The notes under the pieces were generated by a model. That model was not told where the DNA came from. It was given only the letters and a program-made list of their open reading frames with translations, and ran no database searches. A program made the translations under genes and the position numbers. From assembly GCF_021130785.1 (NCBI RefSeq), contig NC_060214.1:103780001-103844000 (forward strand): a stretch of DNA of 64,000 bases, in the 5' to 3' direction. This document shows, one piece after another, positions 39,101 to 43,828 of this stretch. The DNA is from Homalodisca vitripennis. Its lineage: Eukaryota > Arthropoda > Insecta > Hemiptera > Cicadellidae. The stretch's first letter is position 1; each line of letters begins with the position of its first letter.

Positions 39101-42100
39101 TCAAGTAAAAATATTATTAATTACAAAATGTTCAACATTAACTCTACCAATTTCAGCTGATTTAATGTCTTGTTTATTCAGTATAAAAATATTCAGGTAA
39201 ATTTCATCTAAAATTATTTGCAGTGATTATAATGTGCCAACCCAGGCACATTGAGCTCTGCTTGGATTACGATATGAGGATTTACATCCGACCAGTACAC
39301 GCAGTTATGCCGATTAACACGTCCATATAGTTTGAAACATGCCTCATCACATTACGAAATCGATCACAAGAAATTTGGATTAGCCTCTGAGCGGATCACA
39401 GAATTCCAATCGCCTATCTGGAATCATCCTCGTGAAATGCTTGTAGTATAGTGGACGGTATGGCTTAAATTTTAATTGCTTTCACATTCTTTGCATGCTT
39501 CTTCTTGATATTTCTATGAAGGCAGATGCCTTACGAGTCGATTTGCCAGGACTGGCTAAAAAGCTAGAGCAACTGACTGCAGGTATTTTTGTTGCAAATT
39601 GATCATAGACGACCACACTTCGGGGCATTTGAAACGCTTCCTGTGTTTTCAAATTTCTTATTTAACTTCTAAATATACTGTTGAATGGGTATCGTGACAC
39701 CTGGATATTTACCATTAAATTCTTCAATTATAGCAGTATTTTTATTATGCTTCCACCACAACTCAAGGATGCAAACTCGTTGTTGGGTTGTAAACATTTT
39801 TAAAACACACATAAACAAATAACAGATGCAAAGAGCGTCACTTTACAATACACTGGAACAGACAACAATGAACTTACTCTGTGTTGCTGCCAACTTAACA
39901 TTATTACCAACCTGTAAAAATAAAATATCCCAATTTATGGGGAAACTGACATATGCGCCACACTGTATATCCATTGAGTAATAGTGTTATTAACAGTTCT
40001 TTATTGACTACAGGGAGCCAGAGTATGGGTGAAGACAGTAACGGTATGTTACACACAGCAACTCTTCGGAGACCTCCACACCACAGTCCAAACCCTCACA
40101 GGCCCCAGGTTTGTTGTGTAATAGTGTTACTAACAGTTCTTTATTGACTACAGGGAGCCAGAGTATGGGTGAAGACAGTAACGGTATGTTACACACAGCA
40201 ACTCTTCGGAGACCTCCACACCACAGTCCAAACCCTCACAGGCCCCAGGTTTGTTGTGTAATAGTGTTATTAACAGTTCTTTATTGACTACAGGGAGCCA
40301 GAGTATGGGTGAAGACAGTAACGGTATGTTACACACAGCAACTCTTCGGAGACCTCCACACCACAGTCCAAACCCTCACAGGCCCCAGGTTTGTTGTGTA
40401 ATAGTGTTATTAACAGTTCTTTATTGACTACAGGGAGCCAGAGTATGGGTGAAGACAGTAACGGTATGTTACACACAGCAACTCTTCGGAGACCTCCACA
40501 CCACAGTCCAAACCCTCACAGGCCCCAGGTTTGTTGTGTAATAGTGTTACTAACAGTTCTTTATTGACTACAGGGAGCCAGAGTATGGGTGAAGACAGTA
40601 ACGGTATGTTACACACAGCAACTCTTCGGAGACCTCCACACCACAGTCCAAACCCTCACAGGCCCCAGGTTTGTTGTGTAATAGTGTTATTAACAGTTCT
40701 TTATTGACTACAGGGAGCCAGAGTATGGGTGAAGACAGTAACGGTATGTTACACACAGCAACTCTTCGGAGACCTCCACACCACAGTCCAAACCCTCACA
40801 GGCCCCAGGTTTGTTGTGTAATAGTGTTATTAACAGTTCTTTATTGACTACAGGGAGCCAGAGTATGGGTGAAGACAGTAACGGTATGTTACACACAGCA
40901 ACTCTTCGGAGACCTCCACACCACAGTCCAAACCCTCACAGGCCCCAGGTTTGTTGTGTAATAGATGTTAGATAATTAGTCCATATCAAGAGCAAAAATT
41001 GTATCTACTGTTTTGGATGTACATATTATGTTGTCTGGTCAAATTGTCTTGTTAATTTATTCTTGGAAAGTGACTTCAAATGTAGCCTACATATCTAAAA
41101 AACAGATTTTTAATTCTCTCATGTGTTAGCCAATGTGTCCACAGTGATATCCATTTCCAGCAACAACTAGACAAACAATGAATTCAATATTCCAGGAAAA
41201 CGATTTAATTCTCTTAGGACTATAAAAATCCTAAGATTATTTTTTTTTCACAGCACCTATGGAAACAAAAGAATTTGAATAGGATAATCAGTCCCATTCT
41301 CTGTATTTTACCACCCACAAGAGTAAAACAGTGTTTTGTCTTTAAGGGAAAGTCATTATTAATTAAATGTTTTCTTTTTGTATGATTTTACATGTTAGAA
41401 ACATGATCAGATGAAAGTGAAATAATTTAACTCAGCTTGTTTGAAGTTTCTGTTATGTTGCTTGACCTATAGGCTTGTAATTGTTTCATTAAGCTTTATT
41501 TCTATATAAGCAACATTGAATTCTATGATGGTTCATGGCACTCCATGGGATCTGGAGCATCAGTGAACACTTTACATTGTTTTATGTATAATCATGATGG
41601 CAACAATAAAATTTCAAAATAAATAAATTGTAAACAAACTGAGTACAATCATATGACATCATAAATGGTATAGTAAAACATATAACCTAATGAAATGAGG
41701 CTATAGGCTTGAAGTTTTAGAATGCCACTTCAGGGAAGCATGTTGTGTGCCACATCCGTGGTACTTCTAACTTTTAATAGACAATTAAACTGATTAAAGT
41801 ATACTATATTTCAACCGTAAAATTCCTTTATTCTTTTGAACTGCTTACTATAACAATGAAGCAAATCAATGTAATAAATTTACATCCATAATTATCAGCT
41901 AGGATATGACGTTTTGTACTACCTTGTCCATGCAGTAGTTTAGGCGCAGGAGTCCTAATATTATGCACTCACCTCAATCATTCAATATCTCGATAATACA
42001 CTATTTCTTTAGCTGAGTAAATTGTTGGTGTATTTCTTGATGATTTTTAAATGTTTTTGAATAGATTAGTAAGCATCTTAACTAAAATTATGCACCTTGA

Positions 42101-43828
42101 TGAGGAAATCTGATTCATCTCAGTTCTCAATTTAACCCTTTTAGTGCCAACACCCTATTTTAATGTGTGAGCCGTCACCACCAGTGCTTGTGGGACCGGT
42201 ACTACCTTAAACTGCCAAGGTTATTTTTGTACGATTTTACAATTCGTTATGTTAAGGTCTGTTCTGCTCTTAGTTTTTTATTGAAATTGAGCAATTATTT
42301 TTTTGCAGCTTTTTAGATTGGCTATTGATTATCATTTAAGTTAAAAGTCCATTATGTACTTTTTTTATAGTGAAGTGGCTATGAAAAATAATTTACATAA
42401 AATAACCTCTTTAGATAAAAAAATGTGTACAAATATTTTGTCCATTGCAAGTATATTTAATTGATAAAGTGGTCACATCTTATATTCATTATAGAATATT
42501 GTTTTGGAAACCAGATTGACAAAAGATTTAATATGTATGAACATTACACAAACATGTATTATTACCAGCATTATTTTACAATATTATATCAGTTTGAAAA
42601 TACCTACATAGAGTAGTAGTAATAATTGTTTACCACAACCATATTTACTTCAAAACAAACTTTAAAACTTGTACATAAAGTTAAAAATAATTTTTGCCTA
42701 AACTGCCGATCAATTAGATATTAGTGGTTTTTATATAAACTTCGGCGATCTAATTAATGTCATAACACGTTGACTGTTCAAACTGTTGATATTATTAGTT
42801 AACTGACAAGTATTTAGTTTAACTGCATAAATAAATGAATTAAATTAAGTTTGATAAGCTATCCGTAAAGTAACTCAAAGTAATTATTACTAAAATGACA
42901 AATAATAATAATTACATTAAATAAGCCATATTCATATGAGTGTGGTTTAATATGTCCATGCAAAGTAATAGATGTGAGGACTTGTGTCTACCAGGGTTAT
43001 TCTAATTTATTAGCTTCTTTGGAGGAACTAACATCTACTTTCATCCATTTTGGATTATTACTCTGTGATAAAACAAATCAAAATAGTTTACAAAACAACT
43101 CACATTTTTACAAACTACAAAATATCCATTTGTTCCCGCAACTCACATTGTTCGAAAAGATTTCTGTGTGGCCACCTACTTATTCTGTTTTAAAGCATAC
43201 ATTGGAAATATGACACTAAATTTATAGAGTGATGAATATTTTTTATAGTGTCATAACACTCTCTCCAAAGTGTGTGGTCACAATTTCAGAGAATGGTTGG
43301 TCTGTTTTTTGTTATTGTAGGAGTTTTTGTTTGATCGATTGAGAGCATTTGCATTCTAACAATAGGAGAAACTGTTCCTTATGACCTCTGAACTGAAGAA
43401 GAAACACTTTACATACTTAAGATAATGTATTTCAATTATATATTAAAAGCAATATTTTATTGTATATTTACTTTCTTGTTGTTTACGGTTGAAAAATAAA
43501 TAGTAAGTAAATTGATAGGGTCAACATTAACCAAATTATATCCTGGAAAACCAATATTTGTGCTCCCCTTTTACATTGAACAATAAAACTAAGTTTTGAA
43601 TCTTTTTTGAAGGTGCCAGTTCCAAGCAGCTGTACAGAGCAGGGTCCAGATGTAATCAAATCACCGAGTCCCCTGACTCACCGGCCGTTGCAGTGGCGCA
43701 TCCACAATCCACCCAGCCACTTCACCATGAGCAGCTTTGCGCAGTCACAGTTGCGCCAACCCCCACCGCAACACATCTACCACAACAGTTGCCACAGTGA
43801 GCCAGGCTGCCACCACGCCCACCTCTAG
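1..43828 (+). CDS. robo: Roundabout (Robo) axon-guidance receptor, 3' part, 12 exons
   Basis: Slit receptor of the neuronal and tracheal plasma membrane that mediates repulsive guidance. Exons: 1-133, 1108-1399, 5192-5442, 15203-15535, 17399-17624, 27239-27354, 30270-30460, 31949-32115, 35959-36215, 37845-37938, 40014-40108 (or one of six further copies) and 43613-43828. Every junction is GT..AG and the phases match, giving 789 residues in frame to a TAG stop. Seen in order: Ig4 (TVFWSLEG), Ig5 (the Robo hallmark GPANQTLP, then C..W and DEGTYTC), three FN3 domains, a membrane helix followed by RRR, CC0-like DYAEV and CC1-like [11 protein letters not shown]2 and CC3 proline motifs are not seen, as in insect Robo2/Robo3. 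Signal peptide and Ig1-Ig3 are upstream of the window. Family assignment is very secure; the paralogue is inferred; the last two exons are the least certain. Confidence 0.93.
134..1107 (+). other. Robo intron (GTGAGT..TTTACAG)
   Basis: AT-rich intron. Apart from a short LINE scrap near 390-520, no feature is recognised. Confidence 0.8.
390..520 (+). mobile_element. Scrap of a LINE reverse transcriptase C-terminus
   Basis: Translation gives [20 protein letters not shown] and then ENCMEL. This matches the 'LQKRAIRII.G..' block that follows the RT core in jockey/CR1-type non-LTR retrotransposons. Only about 130 bp remain and no ends are visible. Confidence 0.55.
1108..1399 (+). CDS. robo: Robo exon b: end of Ig4, start of Ig5
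   Basis: Acceptor TTTACAG at 1101-1107 and donor GTGAGT at 1400; phase 0 in, phase 1 out. It carries the second Ig4 cysteine (NDSGLTVVC; the usual Tyr before Cys is Val here), the inter-domain linker [15 protein letters not shown] diagnostic of Robo Ig5, and the first Ig5 Cys and Trp ([13 protein letters not shown]). Confidence 0.93.
1690..2200 (+). repeat. Interspersed repeat, second copy inverted at 37425-37635
   Basis: The part from about 1975 to 2200 recurs as its reverse complement at 37425-37635. Shared landmarks are CTTCTTCCGGGGG-like, GATCTCAATAGGAGGCGGCC-like and GCAATTTATAAGCTTCTTGTC. It ends in an A-rich tract (AACAAAAAAAC) in both copies, which suggests the 3' end of a retroposed element on the + strand here. 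No coding sequence was recognised. Confidence 0.65.
3286..3614. mobile_element. MITE with about 27-bp terminal inverted repeats, TA-flanked
   Basis: Left end GGTGAATAAAAAGTCAGGAC; the right end read on the other strand is GTGTGAATAAAAATTCAGGAC. TA dinucleotides flank it (3284-3285, 3615-3616). At 329 bp and without a reading frame it is a non-autonomous DNA transposon, probably Tc1/mariner-mobilised. Confidence 0.72.
3621..4358 (-). mobile_element. Mariner/Tc1-type transposon relic with about 170-bp inverted repeats
   Basis: The ends 3621-3795 and 4190-4358 are imperfect inverted repeats (TCCCATGAAGAGGTT and TTACTTGCCCATTTAT near each tip), bordered by TATA (3617-3620 and 4359-4362). Between them, on the minus strand at about 3900-4143, lies the C-terminal part of a DDE transposase: [18 protein letters not shown] then [11 protein letters not shown], which includes the third catalytic acidic residue. 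A stop interrupts the frame and the N-terminal half is missing. Confidence 0.8.
5192..5442 (+). CDS. robo: Robo exon c: end of Ig5, start of FN3-1
   Basis: Acceptor CTGTACAG at 5184-5191, donor GTACAG at 5443, phase 1 in and 0 out. Encodes [18 protein letters not shown] (second Ig5 cysteine), a short linker, then the FN3 opening [12 protein letters not shown] and the core Trp in ITISWTRN. Two other frames are open across this GC-richer exon but do not resemble Robo. Confidence 0.93.
7675..7985 (+). mobile_element. 3' end of an R1/I-type LINE (CHC zinc motif after RNase H)
   Basis: The + strand encodes [19 protein letters not shown] and then [21 protein letters not shown] followed by a stop. 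C-x2-C...H-x4-C is the zinc-knuckle at the very C-terminus of R1/Jockey/I-superfamily ORF2 proteins. The sequence after the stop includes AATAAAAGG. This is a 5'-truncated insertion about 300 bp long. Confidence 0.62.
8464..8545 (-). repeat. tRNA-Leu-like sequence, probable SINE head or pseudo-tRNA
   Basis: On the minus strand ATGGCTGTATGGTCTAAGGC resembles the tRNA-Leu box A region, and GCAGGTTCAATTCCTG about 40 nt further resembles box B and the T arm. Stem pairing is poor and the acceptor stem does not close, so a working tRNA is unlikely. A tRNA-derived SINE or degraded tRNA copy is the best reading. Confidence 0.5.
9325..10600 (+). pseudogene. hAT-type transposase relic (ZMYM1-like), broken into several frames
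   Basis: At 9490-9680 it reads [18 protein letters not shown] and [20 protein letters not shown]; at 9850-10060 [27 protein letters not shown] and [16 protein letters not shown]; at 10080-10230 [17 protein letters not shown]. These are the successive conserved blocks (catalytic Asp in IVDST, the C-x2-H motif, then Tyr/Phe-Ser-T-x-R-W and ETKW) of hAT transposases of the ZMYM1-like kind found in insects. Frameshifts and stops separate the blocks, and no terminal repeats or 8-bp target duplication were found. It cannot encode an active enzyme. Confidence 0.82.
10615..13828 (+). mobile_element. Decayed non-LTR retrotransposon (jockey/CR1-like) with endonuclease and RT
   Basis: The + strand retains, through many frameshifts, an apurinic endonuclease domain ([11 protein letters not shown] near 11123; [16 protein letters not shown] near 11320) and an [12 protein letters not shown] near 12530, [12 protein letters not shown] near 12695, ADDTNLCF (catalytic pair DD) near 12796, [17 protein letters not shown] near 13010, [12 protein letters not shown] near 13170 and LQKK. 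The C-terminus follows to about 13560 ([20 protein letters not shown]). It ends in AATAAAAG and a short (ACTTTG)n tail at 13808-13828. The 5' boundary is approximate. No RNase H domain was seen. Confidence 0.85.
12246..12315 (+). mobile_element. 70-bp LINE tail inserted into the LINE relic
   Basis: Sequence ending in AAATAAAGGCATT and (TTTCA)n interrupts the RT domain between codons for RPVSI and [15 protein letters not shown] occurs on both sides (12241-12245 and 12316-12320), a short target duplication. It is a severely 5'-truncated retroposed insert of another family. Confidence 0.6.
15203..15535 (+). CDS. robo: Robo exon d: end of FN3-1, start of FN3-2
   Basis: Acceptor GTTGTACAG ends at 15202; donor GTAAGT begins at 15536; phase 0 both sides, 111 codons. 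Encodes [18 protein letters not shown], the Tyr-x-F-x-V-RAEN-xxG strand typical of Robo FN3-1, a Ser/Pro-rich linker, then FN3-2 up to SIKLGWE. GC content is far above the introns. Confidence 0.93.
15946..17315. mobile_element. Inverted-repeat DNA element, about 1.37 kb, unknown family
   Basis: The left tip CAGGGTGAACAGATGGATAT and the right tip, read from the other strand, AGGATGAACAGACGTCTGGC are related, each followed by an AGGAGGAC block. TTATAA borders both ends (15940-15945 and 17316-17321). A 118-codon minus-strand ORF at 16954-17310 runs from the right tip ([15 protein letters not shown] near residue 30). I do not recognise it; it may be a remnant of the element's own gene. Confidence 0.5.
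16183..16823. mobile_element. piggyBac-like MITE, TTAA-flanked, nested
   Basis: Starts ACACATTGGAGTCTGGCTCG; the other end read inward is CACATTCGAGTCTACGCTCG. TTAA lies at 16179-16182 and 16824-16827, the target-site signature of the piggyBac superfamily. No transposase frame is present. The right part is unusually rich in CTCGAG palindromes (16700-16810). Confidence 0.68.
17399..17624 (+). CDS. robo: Robo exon e: end of FN3-2
   Basis: Acceptor TTTGAACAG ends at 17398; donor GTAAGG follows 17624; phase 0 in, 1 out. It reads [27 protein letters not shown] and [20 protein letters not shown], matching the EGLYI..., Y-x-FFL-x-PFF and G-x-PSNS-x-T blocks of Robo FN3-2. Confidence 0.94.
19060..19265 (+). 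repeat. Interspersed repeat, direct second copy at 30595-30800
   Basis: Both copies share the order GGACAGA-AGTAAG, then CTCTGTTGA-AACGAT, then CAGTACATGTCAGTAATACT followed by GAATTATT. Divergence is moderate. Family unknown. Confidence 0.6.
19898..20130 (+). repeat. Four tandem monomers in the LINE 5' leader
   Basis: A unit of about 36 bp (AGAGGAGCCTGCCAAACCTC then GTAATAAAAAACAGT) occurs at 19898-19933, 19978-20013, 20049-20084 and, more diverged, 20096-20130. Spacing is unequal. It lies directly upstream of ORF1, where LINE promoter repeats sit in other elements. Confidence 0.75.
20217..21580 (+). pseudogene. LINE ORF1: PHD-like zinc finger plus coiled coil, frameshifted
   Basis: The start at 20217 gives [20 protein letters not shown]. 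Further Cys pairs and a TWSCDSC ending at 20391 follow; a GGFHAKC block appears in the adjoining frame. This is the C-x2-C...H-x2-C...W-x-C-x2-C pattern of a PHD finger, known from ORF1 of several animal LINE clades. Residues from 20400 to 21000 are Leu/Lys/Glu-rich ([20 protein letters not shown]) and predict a coiled coil; the C-terminal part is basic. At least three frames are needed to read it, so it is a pseudogene here. Confidence 0.72.
21595..24500 (+). pseudogene. LINE ORF2: endonuclease and reverse transcriptase, frameshifted
   Basis: The endonuclease is largely intact in one open stretch, 21841-22677 (278 codons): [33 protein letters not shown] and the catalytic GRISDHTAQ. The RT follows in several frames: [16 protein letters not shown] (near 23205), [15 protein letters not shown] (23300), [13 protein letters not shown] (23410), [19 protein letters not shown] (23600), [12 protein letters not shown] with the catalytic YADD (23690), [13 protein letters not shown] (23915) and [12 protein letters not shown] (24057). 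The C-terminal [14 protein letters not shown] is near 24370. Stops and frameshifts at about 22675, 23170, 23410 and 23800 disable it. Confidence 0.85.
27239..27354 (+). CDS. robo: Robo exon f: start of FN3-3
   Basis: Acceptor ATTTTCAG ends at 27238, donor GTAATC at 27355, phase 1 in and 0 out. Encodes [28 protein letters not shown] (core Trp) and NGILRSYQ, the G-x-L/I-x-x-Y-x strand of an FN3 domain. It is too short to be obvious without homology, but phase and signals agree. Confidence 0.9.
27375..27830 (-). mobile_element. 3' end of a CR1/jockey-like LINE, antisense to Robo
   Basis: The minus strand reads [19 protein letters not shown], then [20 protein letters not shown] and [20 protein letters not shown]. 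This is the C-terminal block (IQEV...YNTR...G.KLYN.LP) seen also at 24230-24440. It continues to an AT-rich 3' end near 27375. Confidence 0.75.
27840..28560 (+). mobile_element. Heavily decayed LINE RT fragment
   Basis: The + strand keeps [12 protein letters not shown] (27965-28005) followed by [20 protein letters not shown] where YADD would be, then RVFIDQN and a degraded C-terminus to about 28555. It has many stops and frameshifts. It abuts the antisense LINE end at 27830. Confidence 0.6.
29223..29897. mobile_element. piggyBac-like non-autonomous element, TTAA target duplication
   Basis: TTAA at 29219-29222 and 29898-29901 flank inverted tips: TCCTTTGAATGCCAAC on the left and, read inward from the right, CTCTTTGAGTGCCAAGG. 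At 675 bp with no reading frame it is a MITE. A similar left tip (TTAACCCTTTTAGTGCCAAC) occurs at 42132, without a matching right end. Confidence 0.72.
30270..30460 (+). CDS. robo: Robo exon g: end of FN3-3
   Basis: Acceptor CTGTTGAAG ends at 30269, donor GTCAGC at 30461, phase 0 in and 2 out. It reads [20 protein letters not shown] then [15 protein letters not shown], the L-x-NLTAG-x-x-Y...V-x-R-x-GAGP-x-S block of FN3-3. An upstream CCCAG at 30206 was not used because it runs into a stop. Confidence 0.92.
30461..31948 (+). other. Robo intron
   Basis: Contains the repeat copy at 30595-30800. Otherwise AT-rich, nothing recognised. Confidence 0.75.
30595..30800 (+). repeat. Second copy of the repeat at 19060-19265
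   Basis: Direct orientation. Best shared block is CAGTACATGTCAGTAATACT. A CCCTTGGACCCCCTCGCTAGC sequence just downstream (about 30830) may be the end of the same element. Confidence 0.55.
31949..32115 (+). CDS. robo: Robo exon h: juxtamembrane and membrane helix
   Basis: Acceptor GGGTTGCAG ends at 31948, donor GTAAAA at 32116, phase 2 in and 1 out. After [11 protein letters not shown] comes a helix of about 23 hydrophobic residues ([20 protein letters not shown]) ending in [11 protein letters not shown], the positive-inside stop-transfer signal. E-T-W-F just before the helix is typical of insect Robo. Confidence 0.94.
32616..34275 (-). mobile_element. 5'-truncated RTE-like LINE with a 14-bp target duplication
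   Basis: TCTTTGTTTGGGAT occurs exactly at 32602-32615 and 34276-34289. Between them, on the minus strand, one reading frame runs from about 34270 to 32636. It begins inside the RT ([11 protein letters not shown]), with [37 protein letters not shown] and [10 protein letters not shown] (catalytic FADD), and ends in the RTE-type C-terminus [17 protein letters not shown]. The only break is a TGA at 33611-33613. The 3' tail is (TAAA)n-like, at 32616-32632. The rare breakage and clean target duplication show a recent insertion. Confidence 0.9.
32636..34249 (-). pseudogene. LINE reverse transcriptase ORF, one in-frame stop
   Basis: Two open segments in the same frame (34249-33611 and 33547-32636; their starts are 702 nt apart, a multiple of three) are separated by a TGA after VMRE. 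Downstream residues [13 protein letters not shown] continue the same protein. RT motifs 1-7 and a C-terminal domain rich in Lys/Arg are present; the endonuclease is lost by 5' truncation. Confidence 0.85.
34600..35895 (-). mobile_element. 5'-truncated CR1/jockey-like LINE, antisense to Robo
   Basis: The minus strand encodes [20 protein letters not shown] then [17 protein letters not shown] (35862-35455), ending [11 protein letters not shown]. After a break of about 130 nt come [20 protein letters not shown] and [20 protein letters not shown] (35329-34907), the standard C-terminus. The 3' end is not sharply defined. The 5' break lies about 65 bp upstream of the next Robo exon. Confidence 0.8.
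35959..36215 (+). CDS. robo: Robo exon i: cytoplasmic tail with CC0- and CC1-like motifs
   Basis: Acceptor CTCTCTAG ends at 35958; phase 1 in, 0 out. Contains [12 protein letters not shown] (CC0-like Tyr) and [13 protein letters not shown] (CC1, consensus P-x-YATT-x-L), the tyrosine motifs that receive Abl phosphorylation and mediate signalling in Robo. The donor GTCAGT at 36216 is chosen because it joins in phase to the exon at 37845. Without splicing, the frame continues 35 codons to a stop at 36321-36323. Confidence 0.9.
36216..36323 (+). CDS. Possible alternative Robo C-terminus by intron retention
   Basis: Reading past the GTCAGT donor adds [20 protein letters not shown] and ends [10 protein letters not shown] at a TAA. 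The composition is protein-like and helical, unlike the surrounding AT-rich intron, so a short isoform ending here is possible. A second donor-like CAGGTAGAT sits at 36301-36309 but joins the next exon out of frame. Confidence 0.35.
   Translation, partial: VSNLLLENDIYRDKLLESLRMKFQQFSASGRSIDK
36324..37844 (+). other. Robo intron
   Basis: Contains the inverted copy of the 1.9-kb repeat (37425-37635). Nothing else recognised. Confidence 0.7.
37425..37635 (-). repeat. Inverted copy of the repeat at 1975-2200
   Basis: Reads, reverse-complemented, as the same blocks ending in GCAATTTATAAGCTTCTTGTC and AACAAAAAAAC. See the entry at 1690. Confidence 0.65.
37845..37938 (+). CDS. robo: Robo exon j: Tyr/Ser-rich cytoplasmic tail
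   Basis: Acceptor TTTGCCCTCAG ends at 37844, donor GTAGGT at 37939; phase 0 in, 1 out. It encodes [20 protein letters not shown] and then [11 protein letters not shown], with six tyrosines. Recognised by phase fit, strong donor and composition rather than by a named motif. Confidence 0.75.
38285..38650 (+). mobile_element. LINE C-terminal fragment, sense to Robo
   Basis: Encodes [35 protein letters not shown] and [13 protein letters not shown] before a stop at 38565. The H-N/Y-x-T-RNK and K-x-YN-x-LP pattern is the C-terminus of CR1/jockey-like LINEs. This copy is open to its end, so it is fairly young. Confidence 0.72.
39225..39970 (-). mobile_element. Mariner-like transposase relic ending at the exon array
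   Basis: The minus strand begins with a helix-turn-helix part ([20 protein letters not shown] near 39770), then degenerates. Near 39250-39340 it reads [18 protein letters not shown] then [14 protein letters not shown], a DDE-domain block common in arthropod mariner relatives. The right tip, read inward, is CAGTGTGGCGCATATGTCAG at 39968-39949 with TATA outside. The left inverted repeat is missing. Confidence 0.75.
40014..40108 (+). CDS. robo: Robo exon k, copy 1 of 7: cytoplasmic tail
   Basis: Phase 1 in, 0 out. With the G left by the previous exon it reads [20 protein letters not shown] and [12 protein letters not shown], then the donor GTTTGT. A stronger-looking donor, GTATGT, lies inside at 40044; using it would give a 30-nt, frame-preserving microexon (ten residues). 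Copies 2-7 are at 40154-40248, 40294-40388, 40434-40528, 40574-40668, 40714-40808 and 40854-40948, with identical coding sequence. Which copy or copies are spliced in cannot be told from sequence. Confidence 0.7.
40154..40948 (+). CDS. Robo exon k, copies 2-7
   Basis: Six further copies of the exon with the same splice signals as copy 1. If two 95-nt copies were joined, the second would be read in a different but open frame and the last exon would stop early. If three were joined, the third would hit a TGA after six or seven codons. Use of one copy at a time is therefore the only in-frame option for the long form. Confidence 0.6.
40949..43612 (+). other. Last Robo intron
   Basis: AT-rich, about 2.7 kb. 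Only a piggyBac-like tip (42132-42152) is noted; nothing else recognised. Confidence 0.7.
43613..43828 (+). CDS. robo: Robo terminal coding exon
   Basis: The acceptor TTTTTTGAAG ends at 43612. Frame 0 reads [20 protein letters not shown], then [18 protein letters not shown], and stops at TAG 43826-43828; it is Pro/His/Ser-rich like Robo tails. GC content drops right after the stop. The +2 frame is also open for 61 codons ([24 protein letters not shown]) to a TGA at 43798-43800 and would be used if the array exon is skipped or used as a 30-nt microexon. A donor-like GTGAGC at 43796 leaves open a further exon. Confidence 0.7.
   Translation: MPVPSSCTEQGPDVIKSPSPLTHRPLQWRIHNPPSHFTMSSFAQSQLRQPPPQHIYHNSCHSEPGCHHAHL

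Larger units (their letters stand above)
37939..40013 (+). other. Robo intron with LINE and mariner remnants
   Basis: Carries the elements at 38285-38650 and 39225-39970. The region 38660-39220 is AT-rich with nothing recognised. Confidence 0.7.
39980..40963 (+). repeat. Seven-fold 140-bp tandem array containing a Robo exon
   Basis: Seven head-to-tail units of exactly 140 bp, nearly identical. Each has an acceptor (TTATTGACTACAG), a 95-nt coding stretch and a donor (CAG|GTTTGT), leaving 45 nt to the next copy's exon. Exon copies start at 40014, 40154, 40294, 40434, 40574, 40714 and 40854. The only variation seen is GTTATTAAC versus GTTACTAAC before the acceptor, in the order T C T T C T T, which implies a 420-bp (three-unit) higher-order duplication. 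The first unit starts within about 15 bp of the mariner relic's right tip. Confidence 0.95.

Noticed and set aside
40008..40896. Six minus-strand 62-codon ORFs repeating every 140 bp
   Set aside because: They are the antisense of the Robo exon array. Their regular spacing follows from the repeat, and no start context or domain supports them.
39980..40963. CRISPR-like array
   Set aside because: The units are 140 bp and identical throughout, with no variable spacers; they contain an exon with splice sites in an animal gene.
42132..42152. Second complete TTAA-flanked element
   Set aside because: Only a left tip was found; no matching right tip with TTAA within the following kilobases.
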